Positions 8,968 to 17,454 of a stretch of DNA of 64,000 bases are shown in pieces. The position numbers and the translations under genes were made by a program. This DNA is from Sphingomonas cannabina (GTDB taxonomy: Bacteria; Pseudomonadota; Alphaproteobacteria; Sphingomonadales; Sphingomonadaceae), in assembly GCF_021391395.1 (NCBI RefSeq), contig NZ_CP090059.1, positions 4,015,001 to 4,079,000 on the forward strand, read 5' to 3'. The notes under the pieces are model-generated. The model had not been told where the DNA came from and made no database searches. It was given only the letters and a program-made list of their open reading frames with translations. Every line of letters begins with the position of its first letter. Positions within the stretch are counted from its first letter, which is position 1.

Positions 8968-10086
8968 ATGATCCCCGCCCCGCCGCTCGCGCTCTACGTC
9001 CATTGGCCGTTCTGCGTGTCGAAATGCCCCTATTGCGACTTCAACAGCCATGTCCGCGACGAGGTCGATCAGACGCGCTGGCGGGAAGCGCTGCTCGCCG
9101 ACCTCGCCCATGAGGCGGCGCTGCTGCCGGGACGGCGGCTGGGGTCGGTGTTCTTCGGCGGCGGCACGCCCTCGCTGATGCCGCCGGAGACGGTGGCGGC
9201 GGTGCTGGAGGCGGCCGATGCGGCCTGGGGATTCGCGGACGGTGCCGAGATCACGCTGGAGGCCAATCCCTCCTCGGTCGAGGCGGCGCGGTTCGGTGAC
9301 CTGGCGCGGGCCGGGGTCAATCGCATTTCGCTGGGGCTGCAGGCGCTCGACGATGCGGCGCTCGCCTTCCTCGGCCGGGCGCATGACGTGGCGGAGGGGC
9401 TGGCGGCGCTCGATACGGCGCAGCGGGCGTTCGCGAGGGTGAGCTTCGACCTGATCTACGCCCGGTCCGGCCAGGACCTTGCGGCGTGGGAAGCGGAGCT
9501 GACGCGCGCGCTCGCGTTCGGGACCGAGCATCTGTCGCTCTACCAGCTCACCATCGAACCGGGCACACGCTTCGCCACCCTCGCTGCCAAGGGCGAGCTG
9601 GAGATCCCCGACGGCGACGCGGCGGCCGAGCTGTTCGAGGCGACCGCGGCGATGACCGCGACCGCCGGGCTGCCGCGCTACGAGGTGTCGAACCATGCGC
9701 GGCCGGGCGCGGAGAGCCGCCACAACCTCGCCTATTGGCGCTACCGTGATTACGCCGGCATCGGCCCCGGCGCGCACGGTCGGCGCGGGGGGCTCGCGAC
9801 CTTTCGCCGGAAGAAGCCCGAGAACTGGCTCGCCGCGGTCGACCGCAACGGCCACGGCATCGAGAGCGAGGACCCGCTCGACACGCACACCCAGGCGATC
9901 GAGGCGCTGCTGATGGGGCTGCGGCTCGCCGAGGGAGTCGAGCCCGACCCGACGATCCTCGACGAGGCGGCGGTGGGTCGCCTCGTCACGGAAGGCCTGC
10001 TGGCCCGGAGCGGCCCGCGCCTCGCCGTCACGGATGCCGGCGTGCTGCTGCTCGACGGCATCCTGAAGGCGATCGTGCGGCCCTAA
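8968..10086 (+). CDS. hemW: Heme chaperone HemW (radical SAM, formerly CPO-like)
   Basis: HemW is a radical SAM protein that binds heme and hands it to target proteins; older annotations call it oxygen-independent coproporphyrinogen oxidase. The 372-aa protein opens LALYVHWPFCVSKCPYCDFN with the CxxxCxxC cluster motif, then FFGGGTPSLMPPETV, EANPSS, GVNRISLGLQALDD and SLYQLTIEPGT, and ends in a HemN C-terminal domain. The ATG at 8968 places the radical SAM strand right after the start. In many proteobacteria hemW follows rdgB; here two minus-strand genes and a repeat separate them. Confidence 0.93.
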   Translation: MIPAPPLALYVHWPFCVSKCPYCDFNSHVRDEVDQTRWREALLADLAHEAALLPGRRLGSVFFGGGTPSLMPPETVAAVLEAADAAWGFADGAEITLEANPSSVEAARFGDLARAGVNRISLGLQALDDAALAFLGRAHDVAEGLAALDTAQRAFARVSFDLIYARSGQDLAAWEAELTRALAFGTEHLSLYQLTIEPGTRFATLAAKGELEIPDGDAAAELFEATAAMTATAGLPRYEVSNHARPGAESRHNLAYWRYRDYAGIGPGAHGRRGGLATFRRKKPENWLAAVDRNGHGIESEDPLDTHTQAIEALLMGLRLAEGVEPDPTILDEAAVGRLVTEGLLARSGPRLAVTDAGVLLLDGILKAIVRP

Positions 10087-10090
10087 GGGG

Positions 10091-11281
10091 TTACCGCGCG
10101 AACCCCGACGGCGCCGGCGACACCGTCACCGTCGTGCCGCCGCGGACCTCCTGCACCTCGAGCGCCCGTTCCGCCACGCCGTCGCGGCCGAAGCGGAAGG
10201 CGCCGTCGAGGCCGGCGAAGCCGCCGCTGTCGCCGAGCTGGTTCTGCGGGAAGCGCGTGCCCACCCGCCAGTCGCGGGCGATGCGCACGGTCAGCAACAC
10301 CGCGTCATAGCCGAGGCTCGACAGGCGATAGGGCGCGCTGCCGAAGCGTGTGCGGTACTTGGTGGCATATTGGCGATAGAGCGTGTCCGACACGCTGGCG
10401 AACCAGGCGCCGTTCAGCGCCGGACGGCTGCCGAGCGAGGCGTCGGTGTTCCACAGCTCGGTGCCGAGCACGCGCGCCGACGCGCCGCCATTGCGGCGGA
10501 TCGCCGGCACCGCCAGCGCCGCGGTGCCGGCCGAATCGGCGATCAGCACCGCCTGGAACGGCGAGGTCCGGGGCATCCGCGCCACCGCCGCGGCGATCGA
10601 GCCGGAGCTGCGGTCGTAGGTCTGCATCGTCACCACCTTGCCCCCGGCGCCCTCGACCGCGCGCAGGAAGGCATTGGACGCGCGCTCGCCATAGAGGCCC
10701 TTGGGCACCAGCCCGGCGAAGTTGGTGATGCCGCTCTTACGGGCATAGTCGACCACCCGCTCGATCGACTGGCCCGGCATGTAGCCGAGCACATAGACGC
10801 CATCGCCAGCGACCGAGGCGTCGTTGGAGAAGCTCAGCACCGGCACGCCCGCGCGCTTGGCGATCGGCGCGACCACGCGCACATCCTCCGAGAGGAGCGG
10901 GCCGAGGATGAGCTGGTTGCCTTCTGAGATCGCGCGATTCGCCGCGGCCGCGGCGCCGGCAGCGGTGTCGTAGCTGGTGATGCGCACGCGCTCGTTCTGC
11001 GTGTCGAGCAGCGCGAGCTGGGTCGCGTTGGCGAGGCTGCGGCCGACCGCCGCGTTGGTGCCCGACAGCGGCACCAGCAGCGCGACGCGGTGGCGCTCGA
11101 CGTCCTCGGGCAGCGTCGAGGTGGCAGGTGCCTTGGGCGGCGGAGCGGTGGGCGGCGGTGCTTCGGGCGCCGGCCCCTTGGGGACGAGCGTCGCGCATCC
11201 CGCCAGCAACGCGGCTCCCGCCAGCGCGATCAGCTGCCTCAATGCACCGCGCCGTTGCGTCCTGCTTGCCGCATCCGCCAT
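10091..11281 (-). CDS. Penicillin-binding protein activator, LpoA-like lipoprotein
   Basis: This 396-aa lipoprotein (LLAGCATL lipobox about residue 28) has a Pro/Ala-rich linker (PPPTAPPPKAP) and then a type I periplasmic-binding fold: VALLVPLSGTNAAVGRSLAN, AISEGNQLILGPLLSEDV, PVLSFSNDASVAG. This matches the C-terminal half of LpoA, an activator of the class A PBP1A in enterobacteria; the N-terminal TPR-like part of E. coli LpoA is missing, as in other alphaproteobacteria. Gene order lpoA / rsmI / yraN, with lpoA divergent, supports the call. Only 13 bp separate it from rsmI, so each promoter must overlap the other gene. Confidence 0.85.
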   Translation of the reverse strand: MADAASRTQRRGALRQLIALAGAALLAGCATLVPKGPAPEAPPPTAPPPKAPATSTLPEDVERHRVALLVPLSGTNAAVGRSLANATQLALLDTQNERVRITSYDTAAGAAAAANRAISEGNQLILGPLLSEDVRVVAPIAKRAGVPVLSFSNDASVAGDGVYVLGYMPGQSIERVVDYARKSGITNFAGLVPKGLYGERASNAFLRAVEGAGGKVVTMQTYDRSSGSIAAAVARMPRTSPFQAVLIADSAGTAALAVPAIRRNGGASARVLGTELWNTDASLGSRPALNGAWFASVSDTLYRQYATKYRTRFGSAPYRLSSLGYDAVLLTVRIARDWRVGTRFPQNQLGDSGGFAGLDGAFRFGRDGVAERALEVQEVRGGTTVTVSPAPSGFAR

Positions 11282-11294
11282 AGACTATCCCCTC

Positions 11295-12131
11295 ATGAAC
11301 GCCGAACTCTCCCCCGGCCTCTACATCGTCGCGACCCCGATCGGCAATCTCGGCGACCTCTCCCCGCGCGCCGCGGAGGTGCTGAAAGGCGCCGACGTGA
11401 TCGCGGTCGAGGACAGCAGGGTCACCGCCAAGCTGTTGAATCACCTCGGCATCAAGCGGCCGATGACGCCGTACCACGACCATAATGCCGAAGCGGTACG
11501 CCCCGGCCTGGTGGCGCGGATGGCGGCAGAGACGGTGGTGCTGGTGTCGGACGCGGGGACGCCGCTGATCTCCGACCCAGGCTACAAGCTGGTGCGCGAC
11601 GCGCGCGCGGCAGGACATCCGGTGACGACGATCCCCGGCCCCTGCGCGGCGATCGCGGCGCTGACGCTGGCGGGGCTGCCGACCGACCGGTTCCTGTTCC
11701 TCGGCTTCCTCCCCGCGAAGGCCGGCGCCCGCGCGACGGCGATCGCGGAGGTGGCCGGCGTGCGGGCGACGCTCATCCTGTACGAGAGCGGCCCGCGGCT
11801 GGCGGCGACGCTGGCCGCGCTGGCGGAAGGGCTCGGCGACCGCGAGGCCGGGGTCGCGCGCGAGATCACCAAGCGATTCGAGGAATGCGTGACCGGGACG
11901 CTCGGCGAGCTGGCAGCACGCTATGCCGATGCGCCGCCGAAGGGCGAGATCGTGGTCATCGTCGCCCCGCCCGGCGAGCGGGCGCCGGCGAGCGAAGAGG
12001 ATGCAGACGCGGCGCTCAAGGAAGCGCTGGCACGCCTGCCCGCCTCCAAGGCGGCAGCGGAAGTGGCGAAGCGGCTGGGGCTCGACCGGCGCGCGCTCTA
12101 CGCGCGGGCGATGGAACTCAAGGATGCGTGA
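11295..12131 (+). CDS. rsmI: 16S rRNA (cytidine-1402-2'-O)-methyltransferase
   Basis: RsmI 2'-O-methylates C1402 in the decoding centre of 16S rRNA. The 278-aa product begins LSPGLYIVATPIGNLGDLS, the classic family start, then has DVIAVEDSRVTAKLLNHLGI, VVLVSDAGTPLISDPGYKLV (SAM site of tetrapyrrole-methylase fold), TTIPGPCAAIAALTLAGLP and GLGDREAGVAREITKRFEE. The ATG at 11295 is the only start that keeps this N-terminus. Its stop overlaps the yraN start by 8 nt. Confidence 0.96.
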   Translation: MNAELSPGLYIVATPIGNLGDLSPRAAEVLKGADVIAVEDSRVTAKLLNHLGIKRPMTPYHDHNAEAVRPGLVARMAAETVVLVSDAGTPLISDPGYKLVRDARAAGHPVTTIPGPCAAIAALTLAGLPTDRFLFLGFLPAKAGARATAIAEVAGVRATLILYESGPRLAATLAALAEGLGDREAGVAREITKRFEECVTGTLGELAARYADAPPKGEIVVIVAPPGERAPASEEDADAALKEALARLPASKAAAEVAKRLGLDRRALYARAMELKDA

Positions 12132-12477
12132 CCGACGTGCCGCCGAAGCCGCCGGCCGGCGCGGCGAGCGGATCGCGGGGTGGTGGCTGCGGCTCAAGGG
12201 CTGGCGCATCCTCGCCCGGCGCGTGCGGACGCCGGCCGGCGAGGTCGACCTGATCGCGCGGAGGGGCAATCTGGTCGCCTTCGTCGAGGTCAAGGCGCGC
12301 GCCAGCGATGTCGAACTCGATTTCGCGATCGACCAGCGGCGGCTCTCGCGCGTCGCGGCGGCGGCGGAATATCTGATGCCGCGCTATGCCGGCCCGGGCG
12401 ACGACATCCGCGTCGACGTGATCCTGCTCGCCCCGCGCACGGCGCCGCGGCACATCGAGAATGCCTGGATCGGGTGA
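12124..12477 (+). CDS. YraN family protein (UPF0102, endonuclease-like fold)
   Basis: The 117-aa protein has the UPF0102 core AEAAGRRGERIAGWWLRLKG, WRILARRVRTPAGEVDLIAR, then LVAFVEVKARAS, which carries the restriction-endonuclease-like GEVDLIA and EVK residues. Its biochemical role is unsettled; the fold suggests a nuclease for branched or damaged DNA. The start lies inside the 3' end of rsmI. The rsmI-yraN pairing is widely conserved. Confidence 0.88.
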   Translation: MRDRRAAEAAGRRGERIAGWWLRLKGWRILARRVRTPAGEVDLIARRGNLVAFVEVKARASDVELDFAIDQRRLSRVAAAAEYLMPRYAGPGDDIRVDVILLAPRTAPRHIENAWIG

Positions 12478-12529
12478 CTTCCGCGCCGCCACTTCCTAAG
12501 TGGCGGTCCGCGCTGATGGAGATTTGCGA

Positions 12530-13489
12530 ATGGGCCTGAGTGTCGCCGTCCAGATGGACCCGCTCGAATCGATCAACATCGCCGGCGATTCGACCTTCGC
12601 GCTGATGCTGTCGGCGCAGGCGCGCGGGCACAGGCTGTTCCACTATGCGGCCGAGGACCTGAACTACGCCGACGGGCATGTGTGGACAGAGGCGCATCCG
12701 GTGACGGTGCAGCGCGTCGAAGGCGACCATTTCCGCTTCGGCGAGCCGGTGCGGCTCGATCTCGGCGACCAAGCCGACGTGGTGCTGATGCGCCAGGACC
12801 CGCCGTTCGACCTCGGCTACATCACCGCCACCCACCTGCTCGAGCGGATCAGCGACAGAACCCTGGTGGTCAACGATCCGGCCAGCGTGCGCAACGCGCC
12901 GGAGAAGGTGTGGGTGCTCGACTTCGCGCGCTTCATGCCGCCGACCCTGGTCACCCGCAGCCTCGCCGAGGCACGCGCCTTCCTCGCCACGCATGGCGAG
13001 ATCGTGGTGAAGCCGCTCCACGGCAACGGCGGCAAGGCGATCTTCAAGGTCGGCCGCGACGGGGCGAACCTCGCCTCACTGATCGAGGTGTTCAACACCG
13101 CCTATCGCGAACCGCACATGCTCCAGGCATTCCTGCCCGGCGTGGCGAAGGGCGACAAGCGCATCGTGCTGGTTGACGGCGAGGTCGCGGGGGCCGTCAA
13201 CCGCATCCCGGGCGAGGGCGAGATCCGATCGAACCTCGCGGTCGGGGGGAAAGCCGCGAAGACGGAGCTGACACCGAAGGAGCAGGAAATCTGCGCGGCG
13301 CTCGGGCCGGAGCTCAAGCGGCGCGGCCTGATCTTCGTCGGCATCGACGTGATCGGCGGGGAGTGGCTGACCGAGATCAACGTCACCTCCCCCACCGGCA
13401 TCGTCGCGATCGACCGCTTCAACGGCACCGACACCGGGGCGATGATCTGGGAGGCGATCGAGCGGCGGGTGGCCGAGCGCGCCCGCTGA
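12530..13489 (+). CDS. gshB: Glutathione synthase
   Basis: GshB joins gamma-glutamylcysteine and glycine using ATP. The 319-aa protein starts MGLSVAVQMDPLESINIAGD and shows the prokaryotic glutathione synthase landmarks: DVVLMRQDPPFDLGYI, PEKVWVLDFARFMPPTLVT, the ATP-grasp segment VVKPLHGNGGKAIFKV, and the C-terminal LTEINVTSPTGIVAIDRFNG. The ATG at 12530 agrees with the family N-terminus; an upstream frame extension to 12500 is not conserved-looking. The dedA gene starts on the last base of the stop codon, so the two are coupled. Confidence 0.96.
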   Translation: MGLSVAVQMDPLESINIAGDSTFALMLSAQARGHRLFHYAAEDLNYADGHVWTEAHPVTVQRVEGDHFRFGEPVRLDLGDQADVVLMRQDPPFDLGYITATHLLERISDRTLVVNDPASVRNAPEKVWVLDFARFMPPTLVTRSLAEARAFLATHGEIVVKPLHGNGGKAIFKVGRDGANLASLIEVFNTAYREPHMLQAFLPGVAKGDKRIVLVDGEVAGAVNRIPGEGEIRSNLAVGGKAAKTELTPKEQEICAALGPELKRRGLIFVGIDVIGGEWLTEINVTSPTGIVAIDRFNGTDTGAMIWEAIERRVAERAR

Positions 13490-14106
13490 TGTTCGACTTC
13501 ACCCACAACCCGGTGTTCGTCAGCTACTGGGGCATCTTCTTCCTGATGATGCTCGAGAACGTGATCCCGCCGGTGCCATCCGAGGTGATCATGGGGATCG
13601 CGGGGATCGCCGCAGCCGAGGGCAAGCTCAACCTTGCCGGCATCCTCGCCGCCGGCACCACTGGCACGGTGCTCGGCAACCTCGTCTGGTACGAGATCGG
13701 CCGGCGCTTCGGCTATGAGCGGCTGAAGCCCTGGGTCGACCGTTGGAGCCGCTGGCTGACGATGGAATGGCAGGACGTCGAGAATCTCCGCCGCCACTTC
13801 CTGCGGCACGGCGGCAAGACGGTGTTCGTGTTCCGCTTCCTGCCGTTCGGCCGGACGATGATCTCGCTGCCGGCAGGGCTGATGCACATGGGGTTCGCCA
13901 AGTTCGTCACCTACACCGCGGCAGGCAGCCTGGTGTGGAATGTGATCCTGGTCGGCGTCGGCTATTGGCTCAAGACCAACATCGACGAGATCGACCGCTA
14001 TGTCGGGCCGATCGTCATGGTCATCGTGGCCGCATTGGTGCTGACCTACATCTGGCGCGTGATCACCTGGAAGCCGCGGAAAAGCGCACCGGCCGAAGCC
14101 GAGTAG
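13489..14106 (+). CDS. DedA family membrane protein
   Basis: This is a 205-aa integral membrane protein with the DedA/SNARE-associated (VTT) signature: MMLENVIPPVPSEVIMGIAG with the acidic residue in the first half-helix, an amphipathic re-entrant region, the FRFLPFGRTMISLPAGLMHM motif with its conserved Arg, and two C-terminal helices. DedA proteins are linked to lipid carrier recycling and polymyxin tolerance and act as flippases for undecaprenyl phosphate or phospholipids. Its ATG overlaps the gshB stop (TGATG). Confidence 0.92.
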   Translation: MFDFTHNPVFVSYWGIFFLMMLENVIPPVPSEVIMGIAGIAAAEGKLNLAGILAAGTTGTVLGNLVWYEIGRRFGYERLKPWVDRWSRWLTMEWQDVENLRRHFLRHGGKTVFVFRFLPFGRTMISLPAGLMHMGFAKFVTYTAAGSLVWNVILVGVGYWLKTNIDEIDRYVGPIVMVIVAALVLTYIWRVITWKPRKSAPAEAE

Positions 14107-14109
14107 CGA

Positions 14110-14991
14110 TCACGCCCGCGGATGGGCGTTGCGGTAGACGTCGAGCAGATGCGCGGCATCGACTGCGGTGTAGACCTGGGTCGAGCTGAGGCTCGCATGC
14201 CCCAACAGCTCCTGCAGCGCGCGCAGGTCCGCGCCGCGGCCGAGCAGGTGGGTCGCGAAGCTGTGGCGCAGCGCGTGCGGCGTGGTACGGGGTGGGAGAC
14301 CTAGCCGCGTCCGCGCAGCGCGAACCGAGCGGCGCACTACGGCCGGCGAGAGCGGACCACCCTTGGCGCCGCGGAACAGCTCGGCGTCGCGGGAAACGCC
14401 CCAGGGCTGGAGCGCGACATAATGCTCGATCGCCTCGCGCACCTGCGGGAGCAGCGGCACGATGCGGGTCTTGGCGCGCTTGCCGGTGACCGCCATCGTC
14501 TCGCCGAGCGGCAGCACCGCGCCGGTCAGCCCCAGCGCCTCGCCGATGCGTAGCCCGGCGCCATAGAGCAGCAGCAGCACCGCCCAGTCGCGCGCGGCGA
14601 TCCAGGGTTCGGCGGCGTCCTCGGCGACCTCCTCGGCAAGCGCGATCGCTTCGTCGGGCGCGATCGGGCGCGGCACGCCCTTCTTGACCCGCGGCCCCTT
14701 GAGCCGCGGCGGCTCGGCCCCACCGAAGGCGAGGAAGCCGCGCACCGCCGACAGCTCGCGCGCGGCGGAGGTGTTGGAGAGGCCGTCTTTCCGCCGCGCG
14801 GCGAGGAAGGCGCGCAAGTCCGCCGGTGTGATCCTGCACAGCGCAGCCAGGTCCACCGCCTCGCCCCAATGCTGCTGGAGGAAGGCGACGAGCCGCTCCG
14901 CCGTCGCCTGATAGGCGCGCACGGTATGCGCCGACCGCCGCCGGTCGCGAGCAAGGTGCGCGGCGTAGAGAAGAGGCAAGGGCTCGGACAC
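14110..14991 (-). CDS. xerC: Tyrosine recombinase XerC
   Basis: Xer recombinases resolve chromosome dimers at dif. The 293-aa protein has an N-terminal SAM-like core-binding domain (1-100) and a catalytic domain with the complete set: Arg in GAGLRIGEALGL (R148), Lys in the beta-hairpin TGKRAKTR, HALRHSFATHLL (His/Arg), the second His in LLGHASLSSTQ, and the nucleophile Tyr in STQVYTAVD. Start is GTG at 14991. XerC rather than XerD is inferred from overall features and location; the pair is hard to tell apart without alignment. It converges on dedA with 3 bp between. Confidence 0.88.
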   Translation of the reverse strand: MSEPLPLLYAAHLARDRRRSAHTVRAYQATAERLVAFLQQHWGEAVDLAALCRITPADLRAFLAARRKDGLSNTSAARELSAVRGFLAFGGAEPPRLKGPRVKKGVPRPIAPDEAIALAEEVAEDAAEPWIAARDWAVLLLLYGAGLRIGEALGLTGAVLPLGETMAVTGKRAKTRIVPLLPQVREAIEHYVALQPWGVSRDAELFRGAKGGPLSPAVVRRSVRAARTRLGLPPRTTPHALRHSFATHLLGRGADLRALQELLGHASLSSTQVYTAVDAAHLLDVYRNAHPRA

Positions 14992-15038
14992 GAGCAGAGC
15001 CTATCCCAATCGCGGCCTCCACCAAAGCGAAGAGGCTG

Positions 15039-16481
15039 CTACTCCCGCGCCAATCGCGCGATCCGCGCCTCATGCTCGGCCTTGCCGAACGGAAAGCGCA
15101 GGAACAGCACCGCCGAAAGCGTCGCCAGCGCGAGATAGATCACGCTGAACACGATCGTCAGCCGGTCGATCGTCCCCACCGGCACCTGCCCCGGCGTCGC
15201 CTTCTCGGGAAAGGCCGCGATCGCCAGGATCATCCCGGCCAGGAAGATGCCGATGCCGGAGGTGCATTTCTGCACGAAGAAAGAGCCGGCGAAGAACACG
15301 CCCTCGGAGCGCAGGCCCGTGCGCGTCTCCGAATCCTCGACCACGTCGGCCATCATCGACGCGCCGATGATGAAGGCGGACACGCTGAGCGCGGTGCTGG
15401 CGATGTAGAAGGAGAACAGCACCGGGAGCAGCGCGGGCTCGCCGGGTTCGGGGAACCATCCCGCCAGCCGCAGCCAATAGGGCGCGGTCTGGAAGACCAT
15501 CGCCGCCAGCACCGCCCCGCCTGCCGCGCGCGGCTTGCCGAAATGCTTGGCGGCGCGCGGCGCCAGCAGGAACGCCAGGATCACGCCCGCGAACAGCACC
15601 AGCATCAGATAGACGAAGGTCGCACCCTTGAAGCCCCACACGTAGCTGTAAAGATAGTTGGACAGCGCATAGCTGATCCCCTGATTGGTATAGGCGCACA
15701 CCCCCGCCAGCATCAGAATCAGGAAGGCGCGGTTCCGCACCGTCGCGACCAGCTCGGCGAAGCTGCTCTTCAGCGTCCCCTCGCGCACCTCGGGCCGCGG
15801 CAACCGCTTGATCTCATGGTGCGTGCCGAGGGCGGAGACCAGGATCGCCGCCGCCATCAGCACTGCTCCGGCAATGGCGAAATGGGCATAACCCGCGCGG
15901 TTGAGCAGCCCGTTCGGATACTCCGGCGTCGGCGCGAGGAAGACCTGATAGGCCGCGAGCAGCATCAGCAGCCCGCCGGCCCAGCCGAACAGATAGCGAT
16001 AGGCCATGATCCGCGTGCGCTCGTCGTAATCGGCGGTGAGCTCTGGCGTCAACGCGACCGAGGGCACCTCGTAGCAAGACACTGCCGAGCGCACGACCAC
16101 GGCGATCACGAACAGCCAGACGAGCGTCATCGGCTCCGACAGCGCGGGTGGGTTCCACAACAGCACCCAGCCGATCGCGATCGGCAGCGCCGCGCCGTAC
16201 ATCCACGGATGCCGCCGCCCCCAACGCCCGCGCGTGCGGTCGGAGAAGAAGCCGACCGCCGGATCGATCATCGCGTCGATCAGCAGCGCGCACATCACCA
16301 CCAGCCCGACCGTCGCGGCCGGGAGCCCCACCACCTGGTTGTAGAACAGGAGCAGGAAGGTGCCGAATCCCGAATCCTTCACGCCATAGGCGACCGCGCC
16401 GAAGGCATAGGCGAGCATCGTCCCCTGCCCGATCCGCCGCACCGGCGGCAGCGCGCTCCCGCCGGTTTCGCCGCGCGCCAT
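15039..16481 (-). CDS. MFS transporter, GPH (glycoside-pentoside-hexuronide)/MelB-like
   Basis: The 480-aa protein has 12 predicted membrane segments and MelB-type features: GVKDSGFGTFLLLFYNQVVG in helix 1, DAMIDPAVGFFSDRTRGRWG with the cation-site Asp residues and the MFS loop, and RRHPWMYGAALPIAIGW. These carriers move sugars or sugar-like solutes with H+ or Na+. The ATG at 16481 is used; a GTG at 16490 would overlap the upstream SDR stop (GTGA). It follows the SDR gene in an operon, suggesting import of the SDR substrate. Solute unknown. Confidence 0.85.
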   Translation of the reverse strand: MARGETGGSALPPVRRIGQGTMLAYAFGAVAYGVKDSGFGTFLLLFYNQVVGLPAATVGLVVMCALLIDAMIDPAVGFFSDRTRGRWGRRHPWMYGAALPIAIGWVLLWNPPALSEPMTLVWLFVIAVVVRSAVSCYEVPSVALTPELTADYDERTRIMAYRYLFGWAGGLLMLLAAYQVFLAPTPEYPNGLLNRAGYAHFAIAGAVLMAAAILVSALGTHHEIKRLPRPEVREGTLKSSFAELVATVRNRAFLILMLAGVCAYTNQGISYALSNYLYSYVWGFKGATFVYLMLVLFAGVILAFLLAPRAAKHFGKPRAAGGAVLAAMVFQTAPYWLRLAGWFPEPGEPALLPVLFSFYIASTALSVSAFIIGASMMADVVEDSETRTGLRSEGVFFAGSFFVQKCTSGIGIFLAGMILAIAAFPEKATPGQVPVGTIDRLTIVFSVIYLALATLSAVLFLRFPFGKAEHEARIARLARE

Positions 16482-16486
16482 GTCGG

Positions 16487-17314
16487 TCACTGTCCTGCAA
16501 CCTTGGCGATGGCGTCGAAGAAGCTCGGCGCCGCCGGATCCCAGCTGTGACGCGGCCCGATGTTCATGCCGCCATCGATAAGGAAATGCGTGCCGGTGAC
16601 GAACCCGGCCTCGTCGCTCAGCAGATAGGCGATCGCGGCGGCGATGTCCTCTGGCCGGCCTGCGCGCGCGATCGGCTGCGCCTGGGCGGCGACGCCGGCG
16701 ATCATGGCATTGGCCTGCTCGCGCGCCGCGCCGTCGATGCCGAGCGAGGCGGTGAAGATGTTGGTGGTGATGAAGCCTGGCGCGACCGCGTTCACCCGGA
16801 TGCCGTGCTGCGCCAGCTCCGCCGCCGCGATGCGGGTCAGGTGGAGCACGCCGGCCTTGGCCACCGAATATGCGATCGGCGCCGCCCCCGACTGGAACGC
16901 CGAGACCGAGGAGGTGTTGACGATCGCCCCGCCCCCGCGCTTCGCCATCAACGGCGCGGCATAGCGGATACCCATCGCCACCGACCGCAGCAGCAGCGCA
17001 TGGGTGCGGTCCCACTCCTCCGCCGAGATCGCGTCGATCCGCTCGCGCGACCCGCCGGCGCCCGCATTGTTGACGAGCGCATCAAGCCCGCCCGCCGCAT
17101 CCGCCGCTCCGACCAGCGCCGCGATCTCGGCCGGATCGCTGACGTCGCAATGCCGGTAATGTCCATCGATCGCCGCCGCCACCGCTTCCCCGCCGGCGTC
17201 GTCGATGTCGCCGATCCACACCTCGGCACCCTCGCTCGCCAGCCGCTCGGCGGTGGCGCGCCCGATCCCCGATGCGCCGCCGGTGACGACTGCGCGCTTG
17301 CCCTCGAACCGCAT
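16487..17314 (-). CDS. SDR family NAD(P)-dependent oxidoreductase
   Basis: This is a classical short-chain dehydrogenase of 275 aa: the cofactor motif VVTGGASGIGRATAERL (TGxxxGxG) at the start, an acidic residue at the end of beta 2 (GDIDDAGG) suggesting NAD preference, NNAG at the central strand, and catalytic Ser, Tyr and Lys in NTSSVSAF and YSVAKAG. It ends with GTHFLIDGGMNIGPRHSW and a longer tail than usual. The start at 17314 (MRFEGKRAVV) puts beta 1 next to the N-terminus. It is divergent from the acyl-CoA dehydrogenase and cotranscribed with the MFS gene. Confidence 0.9.
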   Translation of the reverse strand: MRFEGKRAVVTGGASGIGRATAERLASEGAEVWIGDIDDAGGEAVAAAIDGHYRHCDVSDPAEIAALVGAADAAGGLDALVNNAGAGGSRERIDAISAEEWDRTHALLLRSVAMGIRYAAPLMAKRGGGAIVNTSSVSAFQSGAAPIAYSVAKAGVLHLTRIAAAELAQHGIRVNAVAPGFITTNIFTASLGIDGAAREQANAMIAGVAAQAQPIARAGRPEDIAAAIAYLLSDEAGFVTGTHFLIDGGMNIGPRHSWDPAAPSFFDAIAKVAGQ

Positions 17315-17454
17315 GCGCTCTCCTGTCTTTCCCAGGCAGCATAGGGGCGGTCCGGCGTCCGTCAATCGGCCCGGTTGGAAAATGCGGTATGCTGCGCTTG
17401 CGGCCTGCGCGGTCGGCGGTTAGCAGAGTCGCAGAAGATAAAGGAGCGGATGCG
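17315..17454. promoter_or_regulatory. Divergent intergenic region between SDR/MFS and acyl-CoA dehydrogenase/SDR operons
   Basis: The two operons of this cluster start on either side of this 140-bp gap, which must hold both promoters. The plus-strand gene has a good ribosome binding site, aaaggag, eight bases before the GTG at 17455. I see no confident -35/-10 pair or operator palindrome. Confidence 0.5.

Noticed and set aside
15039..17015. Apparent 658-aa fusion of SDR and MFS carrier
   Set aside because: The upstream part of that frame is out of frame with the SDR; the two genes are separate and only their ends nearly touch.
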